Shown: positions 1-6,462 of the stretch, in pieces
How positions within the stretch are numbered: position 1 is the first letter of the stretch
How the letters are laid out: each line of letters starts with the position of its first letter
Origin: a virus
IMG/VR virus record: IMGVR_UViG_3300020474_000040
Coordinates: 1-40,992 of that record
Length of the DNA stretch: 40,992 nt
Direction: 5' to 3' (one strand)
Program-made: the position numbers and the translations under genes
The notes under the pieces: generated by a model
The model's database searches: none
Told to the model about the DNA's origin: nothing
The model's input: only the letters and a program-made list of their open reading frames with translations

Positions 1-87
1 ACACCCAAATTTGAAATGAACCCAAATACATTAGCAATTGCTACAGGTGGGTTTTTTGTAGCAGTAGGATTAACTTATAGATTTTAA
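1..87 (+). CDS. C-terminal end of an unidentified protein (5' truncated)
   Basis: An open frame enters from the left edge and ends at a TAA at 85-87, giving 28 residues. The tail is hydrophobic and glycine-rich and ends GLTYRF. A final phenylalanine after alternating residues is typical of the last strand of outer-membrane beta-barrels, but the piece is too short to assign. An internal ATG at 16 could instead start a 23-residue peptide. No function is proposed. Confidence 0.5.
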   Translation, partial: TPKFEMNPNTLAIATGGFFVAVGLTYRF

Positions 88-99
88 TATAAAACAAAA

Positions 100-246
100 A
101 TGAATTTATCAATAGGATTAGCAATAAGTATATTCGTACTCGTATGGATATGGATAGCGTTTGAATTTTATCACGCACCTGAGTATGACGCAGATGGAAA
201 TCTCATTCCATCTAAGGAAAATAAATCAAAAAAACATAAGAAATAA
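100..246 (+). CDS. Small single-pass membrane protein, 48 aa
   Basis: The ATG follows an A-rich stretch 13 bases after the previous stop. Residues 4-22 are strongly hydrophobic (LSIGLAISIFVLVWIWIAF) and should form one membrane helix. The C-terminal half is polar and ends in a lysine-rich tail (KSKKHKK), so the tail probably faces the cytoplasm. No family is recognised. The stop codon lies directly in front of the -33 box of the next promoter, so this gene probably closes the upstream transcription unit. Confidence 0.6.
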   Translation: MNLSIGLAISIFVLVWIWIAFEFYHAPEYDADGNLIPSKENKSKKHKK

Positions 247-278
247 TTTGGATTTGAAGCCAGAATTTTGTATATTAT
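247..278 (+). promoter_or_regulatory. Class B promoter upstream of the thyA operon
   Basis: TTTGG at 247-251, a 19-base spacer ending AATTTTG, then TATATTAT at 271-278. This fits the Bacteroidetes housekeeping pattern (TTTG near -33, TAnnTTTG near -7) and matches four further sites in the window in layout. The predicted start of transcription is about ten bases before the ATG at 295. Confidence 0.7.
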
Positions 279-294
279 AGTTAAATAAAATTAT

Positions 295-453
295 ATGAAA
301 GACGTGCTAATACACTTATTAACTGCTGTTAAACTTGATTTTAAACGTAGGTGTGAACAAAACACCGATGAAGAATCAAGAGACAAATATGGTGAGTGGC
401 ACGGAATCATTGAAGATATGATTAACACAATAGAATCAGGTGGAATAAAATGA
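295..453 (+). CDS. Small hypothetical protein, 52 aa, overlapping thyA
   Basis: The first gene after the class B promoter, with its ATG 17 bases beyond the -7 box. The product is a charged, probably helical soluble protein; its second half is acidic (EQNTDEESRDKYGEW). Its TGA overlaps the thyA ATG in an ATGA junction, so translation of the two is probably coupled. No family is recognised. It could be a small accessory or host-takeover protein, but nothing in the sequence says which. Confidence 0.6.
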   Translation: MKDVLIHLLTAVKLDFKRRCEQNTDEESRDKYGEWHGIIEDMINTIESGGIK

Positions 454-1328
454 ATAGAGTAGACAGTCAATATCAAGACATCATTCACAACGTTTTAGAG
501 TTTGGTGAAGAACGTAATGACCGAACAGGTACAGGAACACTATCTTATTTTGGTGGTTCTTTTTCACACTGTATGTGTGATGGGTTCCCTGTACTAACTA
601 CTAAGAAGATGCCACTTAAAACCATTGCTACAGAACTTAGATGGTTCTTGAAAGGTGGGACTAACATTAGAGAACTTTTATTTGACAACTGTGGTATATG
701 GACAGGTGACGCATACAAACGATATTTGAATACTATGGATGGTCAAGTGACAGGTCTTTCAAAAGATGAGTTTATAAAGAACATAAAAGAAGATTATAGT
801 TTTAGTCTTATACATGGTGACCTTGGTCCAATCTATGGAAAACAATGGAAGGATTGGAACGGGATTGACCAAATCAAAAACTTAATAGAATCGTTAAAAG
901 AAAACCCACATGGAAGACGACATCTTGTCAACGCTTGGAATGTAGAGGACCTACATCTTATGACACTACCACCTTGTCATTATGGATTCCAATGTTACGT
1001 TAGTAACGACAACAAGTTATCTCTCTTATGGAACCAAAGAAGTGTTGATGTCTTCCTTGGGTTACCTTTTAACATTTCATCTTATGGTATGTTACTAATG
1101 ATATTGTGTAAAGAAACGGGGTATGAGCCAGGTCAACTGATTGGAAACTTCGGTGATGTACACATATATAAAAATCATTTACCACAAGTAAAAGAAATAG
1201 TAAAAAGAATTGGTTATGAATTACCTAAATTAGAAATCATAGGTTCTGATATTCTTCAGGGTGAGTTTGAATTTAAAGTAACCAACTATCAATCACACGA
1301 ATCACTAAAAGCAAAACTAAGTAATTAA
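450..1328 (+). CDS. thyA: Thymidylate synthase
   Basis: Converts dUMP to dTMP using methylenetetrahydrofolate, supplying thymidine for phage DNA. The whole ThyA fold is present in 292 residues (E. coli 264, T4 Td 286). Visible motifs are RTGTGTLSYFG at 25-35, the phosphate-binding RRH at 156-158, the catalytic cysteine C176 in LPPCHYGFQCYV, the dUMP-binding WNQRSVDVFLGLPFN region around 194-208, and GNFGDVHIYKNH near 232-243. The ATG is fixed by the ATGA overlap with the upstream small gene. Unlike T4 td, the frame is not interrupted by an intron. The class B promoter at 247-278 probably drives it as an early or middle gene. Confidence 0.97.
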   Translation: MNRVDSQYQDIIHNVLEFGEERNDRTGTGTLSYFGGSFSHCMCDGFPVLTTKKMPLKTIATELRWFLKGGTNIRELLFDNCGIWTGDAYKRYLNTMDGQVTGLSKDEFIKNIKEDYSFSLIHGDLGPIYGKQWKDWNGIDQIKNLIESLKENPHGRRHLVNAWNVEDLHLMTLPPCHYGFQCYVSNDNKLSLLWNQRSVDVFLGLPFNISSYGMLLMILCKETGYEPGQLIGNFGDVHIYKNHLPQVKEIVKRIGYELPKLEIIGSDILQGEFEFKVTNYQSHESLKAKLSN

Positions 1329-1329
1329 T

Positions 1330-1548
1330 ATGGATTTAGATAAAATGTTACCGAAAGAGAATCAAGAAATGGATGTAAACTATACTCTTGATTTTACAAA
1401 CGGTGTTTCCCAATACCTAAAAGGAAACAAAAGATTAGAAGAGGAATCTTATAGTGACTATAGGATTCGACTCAAGAACGAGAAGAAGATTTTAAAAATG
1501 TACTTAAGGGGTAGACCTGTACAAGAAGAACCTAATTTTGATTATTAA
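1330..1548 (+). CDS. Hypothetical protein, 72 aa
   Basis: Starts one base after the thyA stop, so it belongs to the same operon. The protein is short, highly charged and probably helical, without membrane segments or cysteines. The middle (LKGNKRLEEESYSDYRIRLKNEKKILK) is written here only as a description of a lysine/glutamate-rich helix. No family is recognised. Its position suggests an accessory protein of early metabolism, which is inference only. Confidence 0.65.
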   Translation: MDLDKMLPKENQEMDVNYTLDFTNGVSQYLKGNKRLEEESYSDYRIRLKNEKKILKMYLRGRPVQEEPNFDY

Positions 1549-1549
1549 T

Positions 1550-1708
1550 ATGATACATAGAGCACCAATGACAGAAGAAGATATGAAATACAGACAGGGC
1601 CGTAGTAAACAACAATACAATAATAGTTACTTCGGAATAAAATATTCAGTTGTATTTCTTGGAATCGCCCTGTTAGGTTATTTAATTTTTAAATACTTTG
1701 AAGTATGA
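1550..1708 (+). CDS. Small membrane protein, 52 aa
   Basis: The ATG lies one base after the previous stop. The first 28 residues are polar and basic; residues 30-48 (FGIKYSVVFLGIALLGYLIF) form one likely membrane helix near the C-terminus, as in tail-anchored proteins. The stop overlaps the next start by four bases. It is the first of several tiny membrane proteins in tandem between here and 3650. No function is recognised. Confidence 0.6.
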   Translation: MIHRAPMTEEDMKYRQGRSKQQYNNSYFGIKYSVVFLGIALLGYLIFKYFEV

Positions 1709-1884
1709 GTATATCAAACGCAGAACATTTAGAAGAAATACTATATGAAGCAAATGCATATGGTATTAGACTTGAAGTAATACAGTTAGCGAGTAAACTT
1801 CAAGAAGAGGATAAAACGCTAAGTAAAGTAGACGCTCATCAGATAGCGTTTACACAAATCAAAAATATATTAGATGAAGAATAA
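1705..1884 (+). CDS. Hypothetical protein, 59 aa
   Basis: Starts in an ATGA overlap with the preceding membrane protein and overlaps the next gene by 11 bases. The sequence is soluble, acidic and predicted to be all helix (EHLEEILYEANAYGIRLEV, then LASKLQEEDKTL). No motif is recognised. The overlaps on both sides support it as a translated gene. Confidence 0.55.
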   Translation: MSISNAEHLEEILYEANAYGIRLEVIQLASKLQEEDKTLSKVDAHQIAFTQIKNILDEE

Positions 1885-2116
1885 ATTTAAAAAAGTTATG
1901 TTATTTTGGGAACTATATTACCCAATAATTTTAGCATTCCTATCATTCCTATATTCAGTATCACTATGGTTTAGTGGTATGAAGTTAGAAGGAATATTTG
2001 TTGGTATATGGGTACCATCAATATTAGCCGCATCAGTTGCGATAAGACAGAGAAGACCTCAAAAGAGATTCTATCCTAAGAGAAGATACAATAAAAATTA
2101 TAAAAGAAGAAAATGA
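1874..2116 (+). CDS. Small two-helix membrane protein, 80 aa
   Basis: Two hydrophobic stretches at about residues 14-33 (YYPIILAFLSFLYSVSLWF) and 38-56 (LEGIFVGIWVPSILAASVAI) are followed by a very basic tail (RRPQKRFYPKRRYNKNYKRRK). The positive tail predicts cytoplasmic N- and C-termini. The stop overlaps the next ATG by four bases. The family is unknown; a holin-like or membrane-remodelling role is possible, but nothing specific shows it. Confidence 0.6.
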   Translation: MKNKFKKVMLFWELYYPIILAFLSFLYSVSLWFSGMKLEGIFVGIWVPSILAASVAIRQRRPQKRFYPKRRYNKNYKRRK

Positions 2117-2379
2117 TAACAGGTAATATGTTGGTGATGTTTATAATAGGATTCATTATATTCTGTTTCTATCTATTTGGTTTATTGTATGCAATATATT
2201 GGGGACATAACTCTCAAAGAAAAGAAATGGAAGAGGACCCTGAGATGAGAAATTATTACGCAAGACATAATAATGGATTGGATGCAGATTATGATGGAAT
2301 CGGAAATCAAGGTAGATTTGTAGATGTCAAAGACAAAAGAAAAAGAAGAAAGAAAAGAAATGCAAAACAAAGAGTATAA
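2113..2379 (+). CDS. Small membrane protein with basic tail, 88 aa
   Basis: One N-terminal hydrophobic segment (about residues 5-29) is followed by a charged cytoplasmic domain containing an acidic patch and a closing run of arginine and lysine (KDKRKRRKKRNAKQRV). It begins in an ATGA overlap and its end overlaps the next gene. It pairs with the preceding two-helix protein. No family is recognised. Confidence 0.6.
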   Translation: MITGNMLVMFIIGFIIFCFYLFGLLYAIYWGHNSQRKEMEEDPEMRNYYARHNNGLDADYDGIGNQGRFVDVKDKRKRRKKRNAKQRV

Positions 2380-2830
2380 AGTTATGTTAGTTAGTGGTGG
2401 GTTTGACCCTGTCCACAAAGGTCATCTTGAAATGATTGAAAAAGCACAAGAGATGGCAGAAGAAGTTTGGGTAATACTAAATAATGATTTTTGGTTAAGA
2501 CAAAAGAAAGGTAAATCTTTTATGAAAGCAGATGAGAGAGAATATATCATGTCTCGTATTAAAGGAGTAACAAGAACCTTTGTATGTAACCCAAGAAGTG
2601 CAAACGATAAGACAGTTTGTGATGGAATATATTCCGCTGTTAATACATATCGAAGAGAGTTTGATGGTGAACTATCTATGGCATTTGGAAATGGTGGTGA
2701 TAGAGGAAAAGGAAATATTCCTGAGGAAGATTACTGTGATTCTATGGGAGTAGATATGGTTTGGGGATTAGGTGATAAAGTACAATCATCAAGTTGGTTA
2801 ATTGAAAAAGCATTGAATAGTGCAGTATAG
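2360..2830 (+). CDS. Cytidylyltransferase-fold nucleotidyltransferase
   Basis: The N-terminus carries the nucleotide-binding signature of the HxGH superfamily: VSGGFDPVHKGHLEM, with HKGH at residues 19-22. Members join a nucleotide to glycerol-phosphate, heptose-phosphate, phosphopantetheine or NMN. At 156 residues it is a single-domain enzyme. A glycine-rich loop (GNGGDRGKGN) follows in the second half, and SSSWLI near the end sits where the family's ISST-type motif is expected. The substrate cannot be read from the sequence. The start is uncertain: an in-frame ATG at 2324 would add a highly charged 12-residue extension and lengthen the overlap with the previous gene to 56 bases; I prefer the ATG at 2360. 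Confidence 0.8.
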   Translation: MQNKEYKVMLVSGGFDPVHKGHLEMIEKAQEMAEEVWVILNNDFWLRQKKGKSFMKADEREYIMSRIKGVTRTFVCNPRSANDKTVCDGIYSAVNTYRREFDGELSMAFGNGGDRGKGNIPEEDYCDSMGVDMVWGLGDKVQSSSWLIEKALNSAV

Positions 2831-2981
2831 TGAACAAAAACATATAGTAAAGAACTTAAAACAGATTACGGAGTTGTGTGAGTCGGATTGTCCTATAATG
2901 GCAGCAGAAAGATTGAAGTGGTTGATTGATGAGATTGAACTCAAACCAAGAACTCCGTGGTGGATGATATGGAAAAGATAA
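2820..2981 (+). CDS. Hypothetical protein, 53 aa, GTG start
   Basis: The frame opens with a GTG that overlaps the previous gene by 11 bases and closes at 2979-2981, overlapping the next gene. The product is helical with a tryptophan-rich end (PRTPWWMIWKR). It has two cysteines close together (LCESDC). No family is recognised. It is included because otherwise about 140 bases would be empty in a very dense region; the start is a guess. Confidence 0.45.
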   Translation: MQYSEQKHIVKNLKQITELCESDCPIMAAERLKWLIDEIELKPRTPWWMIWKR

Positions 2982-3148
2982 AAGAAAAATTGTACGGATG
3001 GGCAATGAAGTCACCACTTCGTAAGTGGGCATTATCATTGACGGGTTGGAAATGGTGGTTCTATCAAATAGTGGTTTGTGGTATCATATTCCTAATTATG
3101 GAATGGATACTAAATCAAATCGGAATGACAATGTTACCATGGAGATAA
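2969..3148 (+). CDS. Small membrane protein, 59 aa
   Basis: The ATG at 2969 is chosen over two in-frame GTG codons at 2957 and 2960. A basic amphipathic N-terminus rich in Lys and Trp is followed by one membrane helix at about residues 31-50 (FYQIVVCGIIFLIMEWILN). It overlaps both neighbours by about ten bases. The function is unknown; it belongs to the local cluster of tiny membrane proteins. Confidence 0.55.
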   Translation: MEKIKEKLYGWAMKSPLRKWALSLTGWKWWFYQIVVCGIIFLIMEWILNQIGMTMLPWR

Positions 3149-3429
3149 ATTTTGCGGAAGTAAACAATATCTACGGAGTCATCCAATTCATCAAGGGGGA
3201 ACAAGTAGAAGAACGACCCTTCGTAGTATCAGACGATAATCTACGGTCATACTACTTAGACTATCCTAAGGTATACAGTAACGAGACATCGTTCCATAGG
3301 TTAGAAGAAAAAGAATTAAGTGAAATAATTAAAGAGTGGTTCGTTAACTCTCAGGATTGTCCACCCGATATGTGGGATAGGGAAAGAGTAGAGTTCTTGA
3401 CACACTCAGAGTATAAGAACAAACTATGA
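3139..3429 (+). CDS. Hypothetical protein, 96 aa
   Basis: The frame is open further upstream, but the ATG at 3139 overlaps the previous stop only slightly and begins a sensible soluble protein (MEINFAEVNNIYGVIQFIKG). It is acidic, with mixed strands then helices, and has one cysteine. The stop overlaps the next start in an ATGA junction. No family is recognised. Confidence 0.6.
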   Translation: MEINFAEVNNIYGVIQFIKGEQVEERPFVVSDDNLRSYYLDYPKVYSNETSFHRLEEKELSEIIKEWFVNSQDCPPDMWDRERVEFLTHSEYKNKL

Positions 3430-3650
3430 CAGTATTAGAATTTATATCGTACTATATAACGTTTGGTTGTGTGAACAACGTTGTAATCCTTTTGATACTT
3501 GATTGGGTAGATAAACACGGTGGGTTAACGGAAAGGTTTGAACCCAATATATATCAAATGATAATCGGACTCCTTCTCTGGCCTATAACGGGTTGGATAT
3601 TTTGGTCCGAGTTTTTCAAGTCTTGGTGGAAAGGACCCGACAAGCATTAA
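3426..3650 (+). CDS. Small two-helix membrane protein, 74 aa
   Basis: Two hydrophobic segments (about residues 4-25 and 44-63, the second containing IIGLLLWPITGWIFW) are separated by a polar loop; a short basic tail follows (KSWWKGPDKH). It starts in an ATGA overlap and is the last of the run of small membrane proteins. A hairpin follows its stop. No family is recognised. Confidence 0.6.
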   Translation: MTVLEFISYYITFGCVNNVVILLILDWVDKHGGLTERFEPNIYQMIIGLLLWPITGWIFWSEFFKSWWKGPDKH

Positions 3651-3657
3651 GCATATA

Positions 3658-3673
3658 AGAAACGCAAGTTTCT
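3658..3673 (+). other. Short hairpin with GCAA tetraloop
   Basis: AGAAAC at 3658-3663 and GTTTCT at 3668-3673 pair perfectly around GCAA, a GNRA-type loop. It lies eight bases after the stop at 3650. No T-run follows directly, so it is not a classical terminator; it may stabilise the 3' end of the upstream message. Confidence 0.4.
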
Positions 3674-3704
3674 AAACACACACGAAAATTTTTAAATTAC
3701 ACAT

Positions 3705-4031
3705 ATGAAATATAATAAATTAACTGAAAAGACCGCGATAAATAGGATGGGTGGAACGTCCCTAAAGGATAGATTAAATGGATGGTCCTATAAACAATTG
3801 GTACAAGCGTTTGGTCCACCTACATTCCCCAATCCGAATGGTGATAATAAAATTCAAAAACAATGGGTGTTTGAAAGAATTGATGACGGCGCTATATTTA
3901 CATTATATGATTGGAAAAAAGGAGACTCCGATGTTACGATGAACTTCAATACTACTTGGAACATAGGTAGTAAGGTATACGCAGGTGAATTCGTTACGGA
4001 ACTTATAACACAATTAAAGAAGAAGAACTAA
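3705..4031 (+). CDS. Hypothetical phage protein, 108 aa
   Basis: Starts after a 54-base gap that contains the hairpin. The sequence has a conserved-looking core, LVQAFGPPTF, then QKQWVFERIDDGAIFTLYDW, then a TTWNIGSK segment: the pattern of a small beta-rich domain in which an aspartate/tryptophan strand precedes a WxIG turn. I have an impression of similar small proteins in marine phages but cannot name a family. No catalytic residues are evident. Confidence 0.65.
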   Translation: MKYNKLTEKTAINRMGGTSLKDRLNGWSYKQLVQAFGPPTFPNPNGDNKIQKQWVFERIDDGAIFTLYDWKKGDSDVTMNFNTTWNIGSKVYAGEFVTELITQLKKKN

Positions 4032-4196
4032 ATGAATAGATTAACAAAACACATTGAAGAATGGATTAAAGATAAATCATACGAAGACTTAGTTAATGAG
4101 TTAGTAGACATGAAAATTAACGGGGAGAACACCCAAGAAAATAAACTTTGGATTCAAAAGATTCAACAACGATTATCTGAATTATCAAGTGACTAA
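4032..4196 (+). CDS. Hypothetical protein, 54 aa
   Basis: The ATG overlaps nothing but begins at the base after the previous stop, and the stop overlaps the GTG of the glycosyltransferase by eight bases. The product is an all-helical, lysine- and glutamate-rich peptide (MNRLTKHIEEWIKDKSYED). The tight coupling to the next gene supports translation. No function is recognised. Confidence 0.55.
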   Translation: MNRLTKHIEEWIKDKSYEDLVNELVDMKINGENTQENKLWIQKIQQRLSELSSD

Positions 4197-5673
4197 ACAA
4201 ATCAATAAAATATTTGTACTATCCGTAAAAGGAAATTATAGTGAGATTGGAAGTCGGTTAGATGATTTGGACTTACCATATCAAGTATCGTATGAAGTCA
4301 TAGATGGTATCATAGGTAAAGAAACAGATATGGAGTATAATGAGTATCCATGGGCATTGACTGAAATGAATCCATGGAATGAATGGTGGGAACGTCCAAT
4401 GTTAGATGGTGAAGTTGGTTGTGCATTAGGTCACTATAATATGTGGAAACAAGCATACGATGAAGGACATGAAGTATGTATGTTTTTAGAAGAAGACTTT
4501 GAAGGTAAAAAATCTTTATCTGACCTCGGTATGATTCCCGATGATATAGATGGTTTATACTTGGGTAGAAGACGTGTACCCGACCACGAGTGGTTATATG
4601 ATAAACCTGAAGAAAAATATAATGACAATTGGGTGTATCCACAATATAGTTACAATGCTCACGCATACATATTGACACGAGAAGGATTAAGAAAACTATT
4701 ATATGATTATAATTTAATAGATAATCTAATGCCACTTGACGAGTTTTTGATATCAACAATAAATCTACATCCACGACAAGACATCAGAGAATTTGTTAAA
4801 CCAACATTAAACTTTATTGCACCACCAACAGACGATGATAATTGGATAGCACAAACATCTATGGATATTGAATCGGGTAATGAGTATGGTACTTCACTGA
4901 CTGAGGATATAACACGATTAGAACGAAGTATTAAGTTTGATATGGTTTATGTTATCACGTTAGATAGAAGTAACGAGAACGTAGAAAGATTAACAAACAA
5001 GGTAAAAGAATTAGGTTTACCAAACGATGTTCCAATAAGAATGTGGAGAGGTACAAATGGTAAGGAAGAGTTTGATACGATTGAAAAGAGAGAACAAATG
5101 GGTATCAAGTTCTATGATGGGTGGAAGGTAGATAGTGAAAACAATTGGTGGACAAGACCTGTAACTGTTGGTGAAGCAGGTGGTGTACATTCTCATATTA
5201 GAATATGGGAAGACGTAGTTGAAAGAGAATATAATAACGTATTAATATTAGAAGATGATTTTAATCCAAAACAAAAGTTTCATTGGAACACTTTTGATGA
5301 ATTAAAAGATTATGATTGGGATTTAATATTTCTGTCAAGATTATTAATTAAGGGTAAAGATACAAACGTGGGGTTAGATAATTGGGTCAAACCAAGTTAT
5401 TCATATCAAACTCATTGTTATGTTTTAAACTATGAAGGAGCAAAAAAGTTAGTAGAAACAAATGTACCAACACTAAAACAAAACATAATAGTATCAGATG
5501 AGTTTTTACCTGCTACATATACAACCCACCCAAGAGAAGATATTAGAAAAATGTTTATTCAAAATATGAATGTATTAGCGTTTAAATCAAATCCTGTTTT
5601 ACAAGACAGGTATGAGGCAGCTAATAATTCACAAACTTCCCCAATAGAGGGAATAGATTTTAATCAATTTTAA
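4189..5673 (+). CDS. Glycosyltransferase family 25-like protein with two tandem copies of the domain
   Basis: Family 25 enzymes transfer sugars during surface polysaccharide synthesis. This 494-residue protein holds two copies. Each copy starts with a strand that opens the fold (INKIFVLSVKGN at 5-16; FDMVYVITLDRS at 250-261), then WWxRP...GExG....H...W (69-86 and 320-340), then a metal-binding LEED/LEDD (100-103; 354-357), SYxxHxYxLxxEGxxKL (from about 154 and 399), and DEFL...HPRxDIR near each end. The start is a GTG overlapping the previous gene. One copy may be catalytic and the other supportive, or both may be active. Likely roles are modifying the host surface, or glycosylating phage proteins or DNA; the sequence does not decide. 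Confidence 0.85.
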   Translation: MTKQINKIFVLSVKGNYSEIGSRLDDLDLPYQVSYEVIDGIIGKETDMEYNEYPWALTEMNPWNEWWERPMLDGEVGCALGHYNMWKQAYDEGHEVCMFLEEDFEGKKSLSDLGMIPDDIDGLYLGRRRVPDHEWLYDKPEEKYNDNWVYPQYSYNAHAYILTREGLRKLLYDYNLIDNLMPLDEFLISTINLHPRQDIREFVKPTLNFIAPPTDDDNWIAQTSMDIESGNEYGTSLTEDITRLERSIKFDMVYVITLDRSNENVERLTNKVKELGLPNDVPIRMWRGTNGKEEFDTIEKREQMGIKFYDGWKVDSENNWWTRPVTVGEAGGVHSHIRIWEDVVEREYNNVLILEDDFNPKQKFHWNTFDELKDYDWDLIFLSRLLIKGKDTNVGLDNWVKPSYSYQTHCYVLNYEGAKKLVETNVPTLKQNIIVSDEFLPATYTTHPREDIRKMFIQNMNVLAFKSNPVLQDRYEAANNSQTSPIEGIDFNQF

Positions 5674-5675
5674 AG

Positions 5676-5975
5676 ATGACCTATAGACCATTACCAAAAC
5701 AAGTTACAATCAAACAATCTAATATTGAAGGATTGGGATTATATTCAACTGAGTCATTAATACATGGAAAGTTTTTAGGAGTCAGTCATGTAGCCAATGA
5801 TAAGTTTGAAAACGGATATATCAGAACACCATTAGGTGGATTTATAAATCATAGTGAAGAACCTAATTGTGAAGTGAGAGAGGATGTAGATGGAAATCTA
5901 ATGTTATTTACACTTAGACAAATTTCACCAAATGAAGAACTAACATTAAAGTATAACCTATACAAGGTTCATTAA
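5676..5975 (+). CDS. Small SET-domain protein (putative protein-lysine methyltransferase)
   Basis: SET domains move a methyl group from S-adenosylmethionine to lysine side chains of proteins. In 99 residues the minimal fold is visible: EGLGLYST at 18-25 (the usual GxGxxA/S start), GGFINHSEEPNC at 54-65 with the cofactor-binding NHS (58-60) and PNC (63-65), and NEELTLKY at 86-93, where Y93 is the expected catalytic tyrosine. There is no post-SET cysteine cluster. It starts two bases after the glycosyltransferase stop, so it is co-transcribed. The target could be a phage or host protein. Confidence 0.85.
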   Translation: MTYRPLPKQVTIKQSNIEGLGLYSTESLIHGKFLGVSHVANDKFENGYIRTPLGGFINHSEEPNCEVREDVDGNLMLFTLRQISPNEELTLKYNLYKVH

Positions 5976-5986
5976 AAATAAAATAA

Positions 5987-5993
5987 TATTTAT
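5987..5993 (+). promoter_or_regulatory. TATTTAT motif, candidate late promoter
   Basis: TATTTAT sits in the 47-base gap before the gene at 6023, followed by ATAAAGTTAA. The same heptamer recurs in five other intergenic gaps. Its reverse complement contains ATAAATA, the core of the T4 late box, so orientation is ambiguous. Confidence 0.35.
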
Positions 5994-6022
5994 ATAAAGT
6001 TAACTAATTAAAAACAATTGTT

Positions 6023-6292
6023 ATGAGTAAAGTTTCAAGAAGATTATACCAAGCTGTTGAAGCAAAGTATACAGCAGATATCATGGACGCAAAAGCAAGA
6101 CTATCAGTCTACTTTGAGAATCCTGTGGCTATTGGGGAACACCCACAACACACAGAAGAAATCGACAAACTTATCGGACAACTCGAAAGTGCGACAGGAA
6201 AGTTAGAAACACTTTCTGAGTACTTTGGAAAAGAGTATGGTCACGACATCCCTGTATCTGAATCAGACGAGAAGGAAATCTTAAAAGGATAA
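6023..6292 (+). CDS. Hypothetical helical protein, 89 aa
   Basis: A soluble, mostly helical protein; residues 1-35 and 45-75 look like two long amphipathic helices, probably a helical hairpin. It has no cysteines or tryptophans. It precedes two tRNA genes and follows a TATTTAT motif, with an A-rich leader lacking a clear ribosome-binding sequence. No family is assigned. An abundant small structural or nucleic-acid-associated protein would fit, but this is guesswork. Confidence 0.65.
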   Translation: MSKVSRRLYQAVEAKYTADIMDAKARLSVYFENPVAIGEHPQHTEEIDKLIGQLESATGKLETLSEYFGKEYGHDIPVSESDEKEILKG

Positions 6293-6299
6293 ATTCGTT

Positions 6300-6373
6300 G
6301 GGGATATAGCTCAGATGGCTAGAGCACTACACTTGCACTGTAGGGGTCGTGAGTTCGAGTCTCACTATCTCCA
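6300..6373 (+). tRNA. tRNA-Ala, anticodon UGC
   Basis: A full cloverleaf can be drawn. The acceptor GGGGATA pairs with TATCTCC (one G-T pair), the D stem is GCTC/GAGC, the anticodon stem CTACA/TGTAG encloses loop CTTGCAC with anticodon TGC at 6334-6336, and the T arm is GTGAG-TTCGAGT-CTCAC. The discriminator is A at 6373 and no CCA is encoded. It reads GCA, a codon favoured by this AT-rich genome. Confidence 0.95.
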
Positions 6374-6379
6374 CATCAT

Positions 6380-6451
6380 GCTCGGTTCGTCTAACGGTTA
6401 GGACTTCAGGTTTTCATCCTGGCAATAGGGGTTCGATTCCCCTACCGAGTA
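6380..6451 (+). tRNA. tRNA-Glu, anticodon UUC
   Basis: The acceptor GCTCGGT pairs with ACCGAGT (terminal G-T). The D stem is GTCT/GGAC. The anticodon stem TCAGG/CCTGG encloses TTTTCAT with anticodon TTC, and the T arm is AGGGG-TTCGATT-CCCCT. CCA is not encoded. It lies six bases after tRNA-Ala, so the pair is probably cut from one transcript. It reads GAA, another very common codon here. Confidence 0.95.
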
Positions 6452-6462
6452 CAAAAAAAGTT

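Noticed and set aside
3658-3673. Hairpin as a rho-independent terminator
   Set aside because: The stem is only six pairs and no T-run follows at once.
4310-4774. Long open frame on the minus strand inside the glycosyltransferase gene
   Set aside because: The + strand frame encodes two clear family-25 domains; the minus frame has no motif and is a by-product of AT-rich codon use. The same applies to the other minus-strand frames, for example 23631-24215 and 40490-40969.
6349-6462. In-frame extension of the methyltransferase gene back through both tRNA genes
   Set aside because: The extension would translate tRNA sequence; both tRNAs fold fully, and the ATG at 6463 starts the recognisable fold.
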